Shown piece after piece: positions 51,218 to 60,673 of a stretch of DNA of 64,000 nucleotides. The notes beneath the pieces were generated by a model. It worked only from the letters and a program-made list of their open reading frames with translations. It searched no databases and had not been told where the DNA came from. The stretch spans positions 16,665 through 80,664 of the forward strand of contig DATJBV010000062.1 of NCBI GenBank assembly GCA_035515055.1, written 5' to 3'. This DNA is from Pollutimonas sp035515055 (GTDB lineage: Bacteria; Pseudomonadota; Gammaproteobacteria; Burkholderiales; Burkholderiaceae_B). Each line of letters begins with the position of its first letter. Positions within the stretch are counted from its first letter, which is position 1. Made by a program: the position numbers and the translations under genes.

Positions 51218-54136
51218 ATGAAACTCAAAACACCGCAACTTGCAGGGCCGCCCCGACGCTCGCGTCCGGCGGCCTCGTTGAGCATTGGTCAGAAGGTCGG
51301 CGCGATTTTCCTGTTGGTACTGGTCTTTGCGGCGGCCAACATAGTGTTGGTCAAGGGCATGCTGCACGAGTTCAATGGGGTGGCTGCCACGGTCAATGTC
51401 GCCGGCAAGTTGCGCATGCTCAGCCAGAAAATAGCCTTTGAAACGGTGAATATGTCGTCTGGGCAAGGGCCGGGTACCGACGGTATTGAAGACAGCATGC
51501 AGCAGTTCGAGACATTCCTGGATGCGCTTCAAAATGGCAATATGGTGTTCGGGCAGGACATACGCAGGCTGTCGCCCGCGCATGCACCGTCCTTGGACGC
51601 CGTAAAGTATCGGTGGGCAAGCTACCGCGACAATGTCCTGAACCTGCTTACCGCATCCATCACCCCCCATGTCAACGATAGCGAACAGTTCACCGAGCGG
51701 GTGGCGTTGCGCTATGCCGTCATGGACGACGCCACCCGGCTACTGGGCAACACAGAAGCATTGATCGGCTCCATCGTAGAGGAAAGCCAAGCCACCCAAA
51801 GACATGCATTGCTGCTTATGTATACCTTGTTCGTGGTCGACATGCTCATGCTGTTTGGCGCGTTCGCCCTCACGCGGCGGCAGACAGTAATGCCGCTGCG
51901 CCAGTTGGCGGCGCACTGTAAAGAGCTGGCTGCGGGCAACTACAACGCCCGCGTCGCTTTCCAGTCGTCCGATGAGATCGGCCAGCTGGCGCTGGCCTTC
52001 AACGATTCAGCCGAACATATAGGCAGGCTGGTCAACCACATACAGCAGGACAGGCAAAGCCTTCAACGCGCGGAAGCCATGTTTCGGGGTATTGCCGAGA
52101 ATTCCATGGTGGGCGTGTATATCGTCAAGGACGGCCGTTTCCGATTCGTCAATAACAAAATGGCCGAGATATTCCACTATGAACGTGAGGAGATGCTGAC
52201 CACCCTGGATGCATTCGACATCTTTGCAGAGGACGAGCGCGCCACCGCCAAGGATGCCGTACGGCAACGCCTGGCCGGCGATATTGGCGGGGGCAGGCAC
52301 GAGCGCCGCGGACGCCGTAAAGACGGAAGCAGCATCGTGGTTGAAATTTTCGGGTCGCAAATGGAGCTAGACGGTGAACGAGTGGTCATGGGCATCGCCA
52401 TGGACATCACGCAGCGCAAGGAGACCGAAGCTTCCGCGCGCATGGCATCGCTGGTCTACGAGACCAGCAGCGACGCCATGGTGGTGACCGACGCCAATGG
52501 CGTAATCATCGACGTCAACCCGGCATTTTCTTCCATTACCGGTTATGCCGCACTCGATGTCCTGGGCGGGCGCCTTAGCATCCTAAGCTCTGGGCGTCAT
52601 GACAAGAGTTTTTACAAGGCCATGTGGCATGCGCTGACGACCACAGGCAAATGGCAGGGCGACGTATGGAACCGGCGCAAGAACGGCGAAGAGTATGCCG
52701 AACGGCTAACCATCAGCACGTCTTACAACGATGATGGTTCGGTACGCTGCCGTATCGGCTTATTCTCCGACATCACAAAGAAGAAACAGTCCGATGCCTT
52801 CATCTGGCGTCAGGCAAACTACGACCACCTCACGGGCCTGCCGAACAGGCAATTATTCCAGGACCGCCTGGATCGAGCGATTGCACGTTCCCAACGCAGC
52901 GGACTGCCTATCGCCCTGGTCTTCCTGGACCTGGATTTCTTCAAGGACGTGAACGATACGCTGGGCCACGGCATGGGCGACGAGCTGCTCAAGCAAGTGG
53001 CCAACCGCCTGGGTAAATGCGTGCGTGCAACCGATACAGTGGCGCGCCTGGGTGGCGACGAGTTCACCATTATCATCGGCGAGCTTCACGATACCGACGT
53101 CGTCGAACGGATATGTCATCAAACGTTGAAGGCGTTGGCGGAACCGTACCAGCTGGGCGGCGAAGTCGCTTCCATATCGACCAGCATGGGCGTCACGCTC
53201 TTTCCCGCCGACGCGGCCAATGCACAAGAGTTGCTGAAGAATGCGGACCTGGCAATGTATGCGGCCAAGGACAAGGGCCGAAACCAGTTCAGCTATTTTA
53301 CAAGTGCCATGCAGGAGCATGCCAATAGCCGGCGCCAATTGACCCGCGACCTGGTGGGCGCCCTGGACGAAAACCAGTTTGTATTGCACTACCAGCCTAT
53401 CGTCGACTTGCGGACCGGCAAGATATGCAAGGCCGAGGCGCTCATCCGCTGGGAGCATCCCAAGCTTGGCCAGGTAAGCCCCGCCGAGTTTATCCCCTTT
53501 GCGGAAGACAGCGGCATGATCGTCGGCATTGGCGACTGGGTCTTTCATGAAGCCGCCCGTCGAACGGCGCAGTGGCGTAACAGCCATGCCAATTTCCAAA
53601 TCAGTGTGAACGTGTCGCCTGCCCAGTTCGTGGCCGACGGCCTGGACTGCCGCAAGTGGCTGGCCTATCTCGAAAAACTGCATCTGCCGGGCGACAGCAT
53701 AGTGATTGAGATCACCGAACGATTATTGATGGATGCCGGTCCGGATGTCAGCGGCAACCTGCTGGCGTTCCGTGATGCGGGCCTGCAAGTGGCGCTCGAC
53801 GATTTTGGTACCGGATACTCGTCGCTTTCTTATCTGAAGAAGTTCCACATCGACTACATCAAGATCGATCAGTCGTTTGTGCGCAATCTTGCGCCGGATA
53901 CCGATGACCTGGTCTTGTGCGAGGCGATCGTCGTCATGGCGCACCGGCTGGGCTTGAAGGTCGTTGCCGAAGGTGTCGAAACGGCGAGCCAGCGCGATTT
54001 GCTGATGGCCGCCCAGTGCGACTATGCGCAGGGCTACTTCTTCTCGCGCCCCATTCCGGCTAATCAGTTCCAGCGCTTGATCGACGACTGGGAAAGTCCC
54101 GCAGCGCCAGCGGAAGCGGCCCTGAACTATTCCTGA
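51218..54136 (+). CDS. membrane PilJ-like/HAMP/PAS/PAS/GGDEF/EAL cyclic-di-GMP protein
   Basis: A 972-aa protein: TM1 (26-46), a periplasmic PilJ-type sensor (47-197, with GKLRMLSQKIAFE), TM2 (198-218), HAMP (219-275), PAS (285-400), PAS (410-522), GGDEF (530-695) and EAL (705-955). The cyclase motif GGDEF (612-616) is intact, with a product-inhibition RxxD (603-606) five residues upstream; the phosphodiesterase has EAL (740-742) and DDFGTGYSSLSYL. Both activities are possible, with net output set by the sensor domains. The ATG at 51218 is chosen; the longer frame has no family sequence. Overlaps lnt tail to tail by 10 bp. Confidence 0.92.
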   Translation: MKLKTPQLAGPPRRSRPAASLSIGQKVGAIFLLVLVFAAANIVLVKGMLHEFNGVAATVNVAGKLRMLSQKIAFETVNMSSGQGPGTDGIEDSMQQFETFLDALQNGNMVFGQDIRRLSPAHAPSLDAVKYRWASYRDNVLNLLTASITPHVNDSEQFTERVALRYAVMDDATRLLGNTEALIGSIVEESQATQRHALLLMYTLFVVDMLMLFGAFALTRRQTVMPLRQLAAHCKELAAGNYNARVAFQSSDEIGQLALAFNDSAEHIGRLVNHIQQDRQSLQRAEAMFRGIAENSMVGVYIVKDGRFRFVNNKMAEIFHYEREEMLTTLDAFDIFAEDERATAKDAVRQRLAGDIGGGRHERRGRRKDGSSIVVEIFGSQMELDGERVVMGIAMDITQRKETEASARMASLVYETSSDAMVVTDANGVIIDVNPAFSSITGYAALDVLGGRLSILSSGRHDKSFYKAMWHALTTTGKWQGDVWNRRKNGEEYAERLTISTSYNDDGSVRCRIGLFSDITKKKQSDAFIWRQANYDHLTGLPNRQLFQDRLDRAIARSQRSGLPIALVFLDLDFFKDVNDTLGHGMGDELLKQVANRLGKCVRATDTVARLGGDEFTIIIGELHDTDVVERICHQTLKALAEPYQLGGEVASISTSMGVTLFPADAANAQELLKNADLAMYAAKDKGRNQFSYFTSAMQEHANSRRQLTRDLVGALDENQFVLHYQPIVDLRTGKICKAEALIRWEHPKLGQVSPAEFIPFAEDSGMIVGIGDWVFHEAARRTAQWRNSHANFQISVNVSPAQFVADGLDCRKWLAYLEKLHLPGDSIVIEITERLLMDAGPDVSGNLLAFRDAGLQVALDDFGTGYSSLSYLKKFHIDYIKIDQSFVRNLAPDTDDLVLCEAIVVMAHRLGLKVVAEGVETASQRDLLMAAQCDYAQGYFFSRPIPANQFQRLIDDWESPAAPAEAALNYS

Positions 54137-55755
54137 CGCCACCCGCGGCGGCGCATGAGAAGGGCGGCCAGCAGGGTCAAGCACGTCCATGCCAAGACAG
54201 GATTATTTCCCCATCTCACGTAAGGCGTCATGCCGCTCGTGCCTTGCACTTCGACATCAAGGACGCCTTTTTGCATGGGGTCCAGCACGGCCCGGACTTC
54301 GCCGTTGGGAGCAATCGCCGCGGTCATGCCGGTATTCGTGGCGCGTATCATGGGCCGGGCGGTTTCCAGCGCGCGCATGCGCGATATCTGCAGGTGCTGG
54401 CGCAGCGCCCATGAGTCGCCAAACCATGCGAGATTGCTGATGTTGACCAGTATCGTCGCACCCCGGCCGTATTGTTGGCTGTCACGGACCGACTGGATTA
54501 TTTCCTCGCCGAAGACATCTTCGTAGCAGATATCCGGCGCCAGCATTTGATCCTTGATTGCGAACAAGGGCTGGCGCACGTTCCCGCGATCGAAGTCGCC
54601 TAGAGGGATCTGCATGGCATCGACGAAGAAGCGAAAGCCGGGCGGCACGAATTCCCCAAAAGGCACTAGATGCTGCTTGTCGTAGCGCATGTCCACATTG
54701 CCCGTGGCGAGCGCGGCCAGGGGCGTGCCTCCATCAAAACTGATGGCGCTGTTGGTATAGCGCTCTTGCCCGTTCTGCGTTGTATGGAGCGGCACACCCA
54801 TGAGCAGGCGCGCATTGCGCTGCCGGGCAATGTCCAGCCAGTCTTCCCACAGCCGGGGTGCGACACGATCCTGGAAAAGAGGCACTACCGTTTCGGGCAG
54901 GATGATGAGGTCCGGTTCGCCGCCGGCTTCTTTGGGCGGCAGGGCCGCCAGCTTCATGTAGGTTTGCACGCCTTGTTGCAGCAACAGCGGATCGAATTTT
55001 TCCGATTGTGGGACATTGCCTTGCACCAGGCGCACCAGTAGTGGCTCGCCGTGGGGACTGGACCAGCCGATATGGCTCAAGGCGATGCCTGCCAGGCCGA
55101 TCACAAGCGCCACGCCTACGGCCACGGCGGCCTTGGCGTCGTTCTTGGTATCTTTCGCGCATGCCAACAGGCCGATGGCGGCGGAAGCGAAACTTGCCAG
55201 CCAGGCCAGGCCATACACGCCGACAATGGCGGCCCAACTGGCCAGTACGCCTTCGACGTGGGCGTAGCCTATGTTCAGCCATGGAAAGCCCGTAAACAGC
55301 GTGCCTCGAAGCCACTCCGCCAGCGTCCAGGCCGACGCCCATATGCACGCCAAGAAGAGTTGCCATCCGTAATGGGTATAGGCCTTCAGGTAGGGCGCCG
55401 CCAGCCAGCGCGCGAGCGTCGTTGCGAAGACGATGAACAGGGCTTCCACTATCGCCAGCAATGCGACGGCAGCGGCGGCGGACGCCTCACCCAGCCCGCC
55501 GTAGTAATGCATGCTGATGTACAGCCAGTAGAATCCCAGCGCAAAATTCGACACGCCGAAAAGAAAGCCATACAACGCCGCCTGTCGCAGCGAGGCTGAT
55601 TTGAAGACATGGTAGGCAAGAATGGCCAGCGTGAATATCTGCACGAAGGGCAGCGCCCATGCGGGCAGCGGCCCCGGCGCGAACGAAAGCGCGTGTGCCG
55701 CGCCTAGCAACAGCAGGCTGACATGATGCCTGCCGACATGGTCGAAGTAATTCAA
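54127..55755 (-). CDS. lnt: apolipoprotein N-acyltransferase
   Basis: Adds the third acyl chain to lipoproteins at the inner membrane. The 542-aa protein has about six N-terminal helices then a nitrilase domain with the catalytic Glu (LPETVVPL), Lys (YDKQHLVPFGEF) and Cys (APDICYEDVFG). The start is TTG at 55755, 6 bp after corC; no in-frame ATG close by fits better. It ends the tgt-to-lnt leftward block and overlaps the convergent GGDEF-EAL gene by 10 bp. Confidence 0.94.
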   Translation of the reverse strand: MNYFDHVGRHHVSLLLLGAAHALSFAPGPLPAWALPFVQIFTLAILAYHVFKSASLRQAALYGFLFGVSNFALGFYWLYISMHYYGGLGEASAAAAVALLAIVEALFIVFATTLARWLAAPYLKAYTHYGWQLFLACIWASAWTLAEWLRGTLFTGFPWLNIGYAHVEGVLASWAAIVGVYGLAWLASFASAAIGLLACAKDTKNDAKAAVAVGVALVIGLAGIALSHIGWSSPHGEPLLVRLVQGNVPQSEKFDPLLLQQGVQTYMKLAALPPKEAGGEPDLIILPETVVPLFQDRVAPRLWEDWLDIARQRNARLLMGVPLHTTQNGQERYTNSAISFDGGTPLAALATGNVDMRYDKQHLVPFGEFVPPGFRFFVDAMQIPLGDFDRGNVRQPLFAIKDQMLAPDICYEDVFGEEIIQSVRDSQQYGRGATILVNISNLAWFGDSWALRQHLQISRMRALETARPMIRATNTGMTAAIAPNGEVRAVLDPMQKGVLDVEVQGTSGMTPYVRWGNNPVLAWTCLTLLAALLMRRRGWRQE

Positions 55756-55761
55756 GGCCGT

Positions 55762-56649
55762 TTACTCGTCGCCGGGGGCGGGTGCTATCGGGTCGGGATT
55801 GTCGAGCTGGATATGCAGCCACAAGGCCCGTCTGGCATCCGCGCCCACGACGGTGATATTCAAGCCCTGGTGGCTGATGCTGTCGCCGCGGCGCGGGATG
55901 CGGCCCAGTTCAGCGGCAAGCCAGCCGCCGAGGGTATCGTAGTCGTCGTGCGGCAGATCCGTATTGAAACTGCGGTTGAAGACTTCTATTTCCGTGATGC
56001 CCATGGCGCGCCAGCTATTGGTGCCGGTCTGGAAGATGGTCTTTTCGGCATCTTCGTCGTACTCGTCCTCGATTTCACCGACGATTTGTTCGAGTACGTC
56101 TTCCATGGTTACCAGGCCCGAAGTGCCGCCGTGTTCATCGACGACAATGGCGAGGTGGTTGCGGCTGCTGCGAAAGTCGTGCAGCAGCACATTAAGACGC
56201 TTGGTTTCGGGAATGAAGACGGCCGGTCGTACCAGCGGGCGCAAGTCGATTGCCGGATTGGTGATGGACAGCAGCAGATCTTTGGCCAGCAGGATGCCCA
56301 CGATATTGTCGCGATCGTCTTCGTACACCGGAAAACGCGAATGGCCGGTTTCGATGATGTCGGGCAAGACTTCAGCCAATGGCTTGCTGACGTCCAGCAT
56401 ATCCATTTTTGAACGCGGAACCATGATATCGGCGACGGTCTGGTTGGCGACTTCGAGCGCGCCCGAGATCATGGCGTAGGAGTCGCCATCGAGGACTTGC
56501 CTGTCGTGTGCCGCCTCGAGGACAGCCTTGATATCGTCGCGGTCTTCCGGTTCGGAGGGCCTCATGAACGCCGTCAGGCGACCGAACAGAGATTTAGGGG
56601 TGGTTTTCGCCGGTCGAGGATCGGCATCGGGTGAGCTAGGTTCTGACAT
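55762..56649 (-). CDS. corC: CBS/CorC_HlyC-domain protein (YbeX-type)
   Basis: A 295-aa cytosolic protein with two CBS domains (VADIMVPRSKMDMLDVSK; NVLLHDFRSSRNHLAIVVDE) and a C-terminal CorC_HlyC domain (GDSISHQGLNITVVGAD). It lacks the DUF21 membrane domain of longer relatives and matches E. coli YbeX/CorC, linked to magnesium/cobalt efflux and ribosome assembly. It lies between ybeY and lnt, as in many proteobacteria. Confidence 0.92.
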   Translation of the reverse strand: MSEPSSPDADPRPAKTTPKSLFGRLTAFMRPSEPEDRDDIKAVLEAAHDRQVLDGDSYAMISGALEVANQTVADIMVPRSKMDMLDVSKPLAEVLPDIIETGHSRFPVYEDDRDNIVGILLAKDLLLSITNPAIDLRPLVRPAVFIPETKRLNVLLHDFRSSRNHLAIVVDEHGGTSGLVTMEDVLEQIVGEIEDEYDEDAEKTIFQTGTNSWRAMGITEIEVFNRSFNTDLPHDDYDTLGGWLAAELGRIPRRGDSISHQGLNITVVGADARRALWLHIQLDNPDPIAPAPGDE

Positions 56650-56713
56650 TGTCCAAGGGACTGGTTACAAGGAGTTTTAGCATAACCGAAATCGCCATGC
56701 GGGGTTGAGGGCT

Positions 56714-57208
56714 TTACGCCTGATATGGGTCGGGAATGCCCAATTTGCGAAGTATCTCGATCTCGATCGCCTCCATTTGGCTGGCCTCGTCGGGTTCGAT
56801 GTGATCGTAGCCCAGGGCGTGCAGCACGCCGTGCAGGGTCAGGTGGGCCGCATGGTGCAGCAATGTCTTGTTCTGTTCGCGCGCTTCTCGAAGGAGGACG
56901 GGCACGCACAAGACGATGTCGCCATGGGCAATGCCGTCCGGGTCGATGCCGTACTCGAAGGTCAGGACGTTGGTGGCATAGTCGCGCTGCCGGTAATCGC
57001 GATTGAGGGCGCGGCCCTCTTCTTCATCGACCAGACGCAACGTCAGTGCCGCTGCCTTGAACGGCGGCATGGCCGATTCGGCATCCCGGCCGCTGCGCGC
57101 CCGGGCAATGCCATTGATCGCATGACGCGCCCATGCGCGCAGACGCCAGCGCGGAAGCTCGGGTGCGGGCGTGGCGTACTGTACGGAAAACGACAGGTCA
57201 GGCGACAT
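56714..57208 (-). CDS. ybeY: endoribonuclease YbeY
   Basis: A 164-aa zinc-dependent RNase for 16S rRNA 3'-end maturation and ribosome quality control. The metal motif HGVLHALGYDH (H-x3-H-x5-H) is complete, and YRQRDYATNVLTFEYG is typical. The ATG at 57208 overlaps the phoH stop by 11 bp; the upstream open frame is shadow sequence of phoH. Confidence 0.93.
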   Translation of the reverse strand: MSPDLSFSVQYATPAPELPRWRLRAWARHAINGIARARSGRDAESAMPPFKAAALTLRLVDEEEGRALNRDYRQRDYATNVLTFEYGIDPDGIAHGDIVLCVPVLLREAREQNKTLLHHAAHLTLHGVLHALGYDHIEPDEASQMEAIEIEILRKLGIPDPYQA

Positions 57209-58208
57209 GATCGCCGGCCTTTTCGTAGGCATCGACGATGCGGGCCACCAAGGGGTGGCGGACCACATCGCGACTGGTGAAGCGTGTCGTGGCGATGCCC
57301 TGGACCGATTCAAGCACATCGACCGCATGGGTAAGCCCGCTGAGCTGCCCGCGCGGAAGGTCTACCTGGGAAGGGTCGCCATCGATCACCGCCTTGCTGC
57401 CGAAACCGATGCGCGTGAGGAACATTTTCATCTGTTCGGGCGTCGTGTTCTGCGCCTCGTCCAGGATGACGAAGGCATGGTTGAGCGTACGGCCGCGCAT
57501 GTAGGCAAGCGGCGCGATTTCTATGGTTTGCTTTTCGAACAGGCGTTGAACTCGCTCGAAACCCATCAAGTCGTAAAGCGCGTCGTATAGCGGACGCAGG
57601 TATGGGTCGACTTTCTGGACCAGGTCGCCGGGGAGGAAGCCCAGGCGCTCGCCGGCCTCTACCGCCGGGCGCGTCAGGACGATGCGCTGGACGGTTTCGC
57701 GCTCGAGCGCATCGATGGCGCAAGCGACGGCCAGCCAGGTCTTGCCGGTTCCGGCGGGGCCAATGCCGAAGGTGATGTCGTGGCTGAGGATTTGATTCAG
57801 GTAGTCGCGCTGCCGTGGCGTGCGGGGGCGCAGGTCGGTCTTCCGGGTGCGCAGGCTAAGGCTCTGGTCGGTGACCGGCGCGGCTTCCGCGGGGGCGGGC
57901 GGCGCAACGATCGCCTCGGCGGTTTCGGGAAGACGCCCGGCGCCCATCTCGACCATGCCAAGTTGTATGTCGTCGATCGACAAGGCTTTGTGCACCGCGC
58001 GTTGGTGAAACCACTGTAGCGCTGTGGCGGCGGCGCGGGCCTGGTCGCCCGTGATGGAGACGCGGTCGCCGCGCCGGTTCAGGCTGACGTTCCAGCCATC
58101 GGCGATCTGGCGCAGATTCTCGTCGAGCGGTCCGCACAAATTGGCCAGGTGGGTGTTGTCCCCGTCCAGTTGCACGTTCACCGGCTTGCCGCGGCTGGCT
58201 CGCGTCAT
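57198..58208 (-). CDS. phoH: PhoH-like ATPase (YbeZ)
   Basis: A 336-aa P-loop protein with Walker A GPAGTGKTWLA and Walker B FVILDEAQN, plus RPAVEAGERLGFLPGD and the C-terminal DPSQVDLPRGQLSGL. YbeZ is thought to be an RNA helicase-like partner of YbeY. The ATG overlaps the miaB stop by ATGA, and its own stop overlaps ybeY by 11 bp. Confidence 0.93.
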   Translation of the reverse strand: MTRASRGKPVNVQLDGDNTHLANLCGPLDENLRQIADGWNVSLNRRGDRVSITGDQARAAATALQWFHQRAVHKALSIDDIQLGMVEMGAGRLPETAEAIVAPPAPAEAAPVTDQSLSLRTRKTDLRPRTPRQRDYLNQILSHDITFGIGPAGTGKTWLAVACAIDALERETVQRIVLTRPAVEAGERLGFLPGDLVQKVDPYLRPLYDALYDLMGFERVQRLFEKQTIEIAPLAYMRGRTLNHAFVILDEAQNTTPEQMKMFLTRIGFGSKAVIDGDPSQVDLPRGQLSGLTHAVDVLESVQGIATTRFTSRDVVRHPLVARIVDAYEKAGDHVA

Positions 58209-59650
58209 GCGCTCTCCGTGTCCTTGGCCGAGACCGTCACGACTTCGCCCTTTAGGGTGTTGGCCATGGTATGCAGGATACGTATGTTGGCCATCTGTCC
58301 GATCAGGCGGCTGCCGCCGGCAAAGTTGACGATACGGTTGTTTTCGGTGCGCCCCGATAACTCGTTGGGGTCGCGGCGCGACGGCTTCTCGACCAGCACG
58401 CGCTGGATGGTGCCGACCATGGACTCGCTGATGGCGGCTGCCTGTTCGTTGACCAGCGCCTGCAGGCGGTGCAGGCGCGCCAGCTTTTCTTCTTTGGGCG
58501 TGTCGTCTTGCAAGTCGGCCGCGGGCGTTCCCGGGCGGCGCGAATAAACGAAGGAAAAGGACTGGTCGAATCCCACGTCGCGGATGAGAGACAGCGTTTT
58601 TTCGAAGTCGGCCTCGGTTTCACCCGGGAAGCCGACGATGAAGTCCGATGAAAGCGTGATGTCGGGACGCACCGCGCGCAGGCGGCGTACGATGGATTTG
58701 AACTCCAGCGACGTATAGCCGCGCTTCATGGCCGCCAGGACCTGGTCGCTTCCAGCCTGGACAGGCAAGTGCAAGAACGGCACGAGCTTGGGGAGCGAGC
58801 CATGCGCGTTGATTAGCCGGGTGGTCATTTCCTTGGGGTGCGACGTCGTGTAGCGTATGCGTTCTATACCGGGAATCTCGTGCACGTACTCGAGCAGCAT
58901 GGCAAAGTCGGCAATATCGGCGCTATCGGCCATCGGCCCGCGATACGCGTTCACGTTCTGTCCCAGCAGCGTCACTTCCTTGACGCCTTGGTCGGCGAGG
59001 TCGGCGATTTCGACCAGCACATCGTCGAAGGGGCGCGAGACTTCGGGGCCGCGCGTATAGGGCACAACACAGAAGCTGCAATATTTGCTGCATCCTTCCA
59101 TGATGGACACGAACGCGGACGGTCCTTCTATCCGGGCAGGCGGCATGGCATCGAATTTCTCGATTTCGGGAAAGCTGATGTCGACCTGTGCCTGGCCCGA
59201 TGCGCGCCGCCTGGCAATCAGTTCCGGCAGCCGGTGCAGTGTCTGCGGTCCGAACACGACATCGACATAAGGCGCGCGGTTCACGATTGCTTCGCCTTCC
59301 TGGCTGGCGACGCAGCCGCCCACGCCGATGACGAGATCAGGATTGCTCAACTTCAGGTGCTGTACACGTCCAAGATCGGAAAAAACCTTTTCCTGGGCCT
59401 TTTCGCGCACCGAACAGGTGTTGAACAGGATGATGTCGGCTTCTTCCGGGTTTTGCGTGAGTTCCACGCCCTGGTCCGCGCGCAGCACATCGGCCATCTT
59501 GTCCGAGTCGTATTCGTTCATTTGGCAGCCGAAGGTGCGTATGAACAGCTTGCGGGTCTTTGCCCGCGGCTGGGGTTCGGTGGGAAGCAGCAGTCCGCTG
59601 GACTTGGGGGAAGGCGCCGCGGAGGCGCGCTTGAGCGTTGTTTCTTGCAT
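58205..59650 (-). CDS. miaB: tRNA-2-methylthio-N6-dimethylallyladenosine synthase
   Basis: A 481-aa radical-SAM methylthiotransferase modifying A37 of tRNAs that read UNN codons. The N-terminal MTTase domain supplies cysteines in TFGCQMNEYDSDKM, NTCSVREKAQEK and GVGGCVASQEG; the SAM motif is CSKYCSFCVVPYTRG; a C-terminal TRAM domain ends the protein. Weak ribosome site upstream. It overlaps phoH by 4 bp. Confidence 0.95.
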   Translation of the reverse strand: MQETTLKRASAAPSPKSSGLLLPTEPQPRAKTRKLFIRTFGCQMNEYDSDKMADVLRADQGVELTQNPEEADIILFNTCSVREKAQEKVFSDLGRVQHLKLSNPDLVIGVGGCVASQEGEAIVNRAPYVDVVFGPQTLHRLPELIARRRASGQAQVDISFPEIEKFDAMPPARIEGPSAFVSIMEGCSKYCSFCVVPYTRGPEVSRPFDDVLVEIADLADQGVKEVTLLGQNVNAYRGPMADSADIADFAMLLEYVHEIPGIERIRYTTSHPKEMTTRLINAHGSLPKLVPFLHLPVQAGSDQVLAAMKRGYTSLEFKSIVRRLRAVRPDITLSSDFIVGFPGETEADFEKTLSLIRDVGFDQSFSFVYSRRPGTPAADLQDDTPKEEKLARLHRLQALVNEQAAAISESMVGTIQRVLVEKPSRRDPNELSGRTENNRIVNFAGGSRLIGQMANIRILHTMANTLKGEVVTVSAKDTESA

Positions 59651-59677
59651 AATGATCGCCGTGTATGACCGTGTCCG

Positions 59678-60613
59678 TTATGCGATTTCGGCGCCAGGAT
59701 CGTCTTTCTTGACTGGCTTGACCATGTCTTCGCGTTTGACGCCCAGCCACATGGCAATGGCCGCGGCAACGAACACCGATGAGTAAATGCCGAACCAGAT
59801 GCCGATGGTTAGGGCGAGAGCGAAGTAGTGCAGGGTGGGGCCGCCGAAGAACAGCATGGCCAGCACCATCATTTGGGTCGAACCGTGGGTAATGACGGTA
59901 CGGGAAATGGTTTGGGTGATGGCGCTGTTGATGACTTCCTGCACGGACGCTTTGCGTTGCTTGCGGAAGTTTTCGCGTATGCGGTCCATGATAACCACGG
60001 ATTCGTTCACTGAGTACCCCAGCACGGCAAGAACGCCGGCCAATACGGCCAACGAGAATTCCCACTGGAAGAAGGCGAAGAAGCCAAGGATGATCACCAC
60101 GTCGTGCAGGTTGGCCACCACGCCGGCAACCGCGAACTTCCATTCGAACCGGAAGGCCAGATAAAGCATGATGCCGATAATGACCGATAGTAGCGCCATA
60201 AGGCCGTTCGTGACCAGTTCCTGGCCGACCTGCGGGCCGACGAACTCGACGCGGCGCAGCTCGACATCGGGACTCTTGGCTTTAAGCGTGGCCATGACCT
60301 TGTCGCTCTGGCCGGCGGAGGTCTCGCCTTCGCGCAGCGGCAGCCGGATCATGACGTCTTGCGACGTGCCGAAGTTCTGCACTTGGAAATCGGTATAGCC
60401 CAGCGAATTGATGGCGCCGCGAATCTCGTCGACCTGCGCCGTCTGGGCATAATGCGCCTCCATGACGGTGCCGCCGGTGAACTCGATGGACAGGTGGAAG
60501 CCGCGCGTGGCGATGAAGAACACCGCAAGCACAAAGGTAATAAGGCTAATCAGATTCAGCACCAGGGCATGGCGCATGAAAGGGATGGTGCGGTGGATGC
60601 GGAAAAATTCCAT
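59678..60613 (-). CDS. secF: protein-export membrane protein SecF
   Basis: A 311-aa six-helix RND-like subunit that with SecD uses the proton gradient to aid protein export. It has FFRIHRTIPFMRHALVLN at the start, VEFVGPQVGQELVTNG, LGYSVNESVVIMDRIREN and FVAAAIAMWLGVKRED at the end. It lies 60 bp after secD. Confidence 0.95.
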   Translation of the reverse strand: MEFFRIHRTIPFMRHALVLNLISLITFVLAVFFIATRGFHLSIEFTGGTVMEAHYAQTAQVDEIRGAINSLGYTDFQVQNFGTSQDVMIRLPLREGETSAGQSDKVMATLKAKSPDVELRRVEFVGPQVGQELVTNGLMALLSVIIGIMLYLAFRFEWKFAVAGVVANLHDVVIILGFFAFFQWEFSLAVLAGVLAVLGYSVNESVVIMDRIRENFRKQRKASVQEVINSAITQTISRTVITHGSTQMMVLAMLFFGGPTLHYFALALTIGIWFGIYSSVFVAAAIAMWLGVKREDMVKPVKKDDPGAEIA

Positions 60614-60641
60614 GGTTCTTTCTTGCCTGAATGTGATGATG

Positions 60642-60664
60642 GGCGCGCCGCGACGCAGCGCGCC
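60642..60664. repeat. hairpin between secD and secF
   Basis: A perfect 7-bp GC-only stem GGCGCGC/GCGCGCC with a 9-nt loop in the 60-bp secD-secF gap, no T-run. It may tune the ratio of SecD to SecF through mRNA stability. Confidence 0.5.
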
Positions 60665-60673
60665 ATGCGGCGC

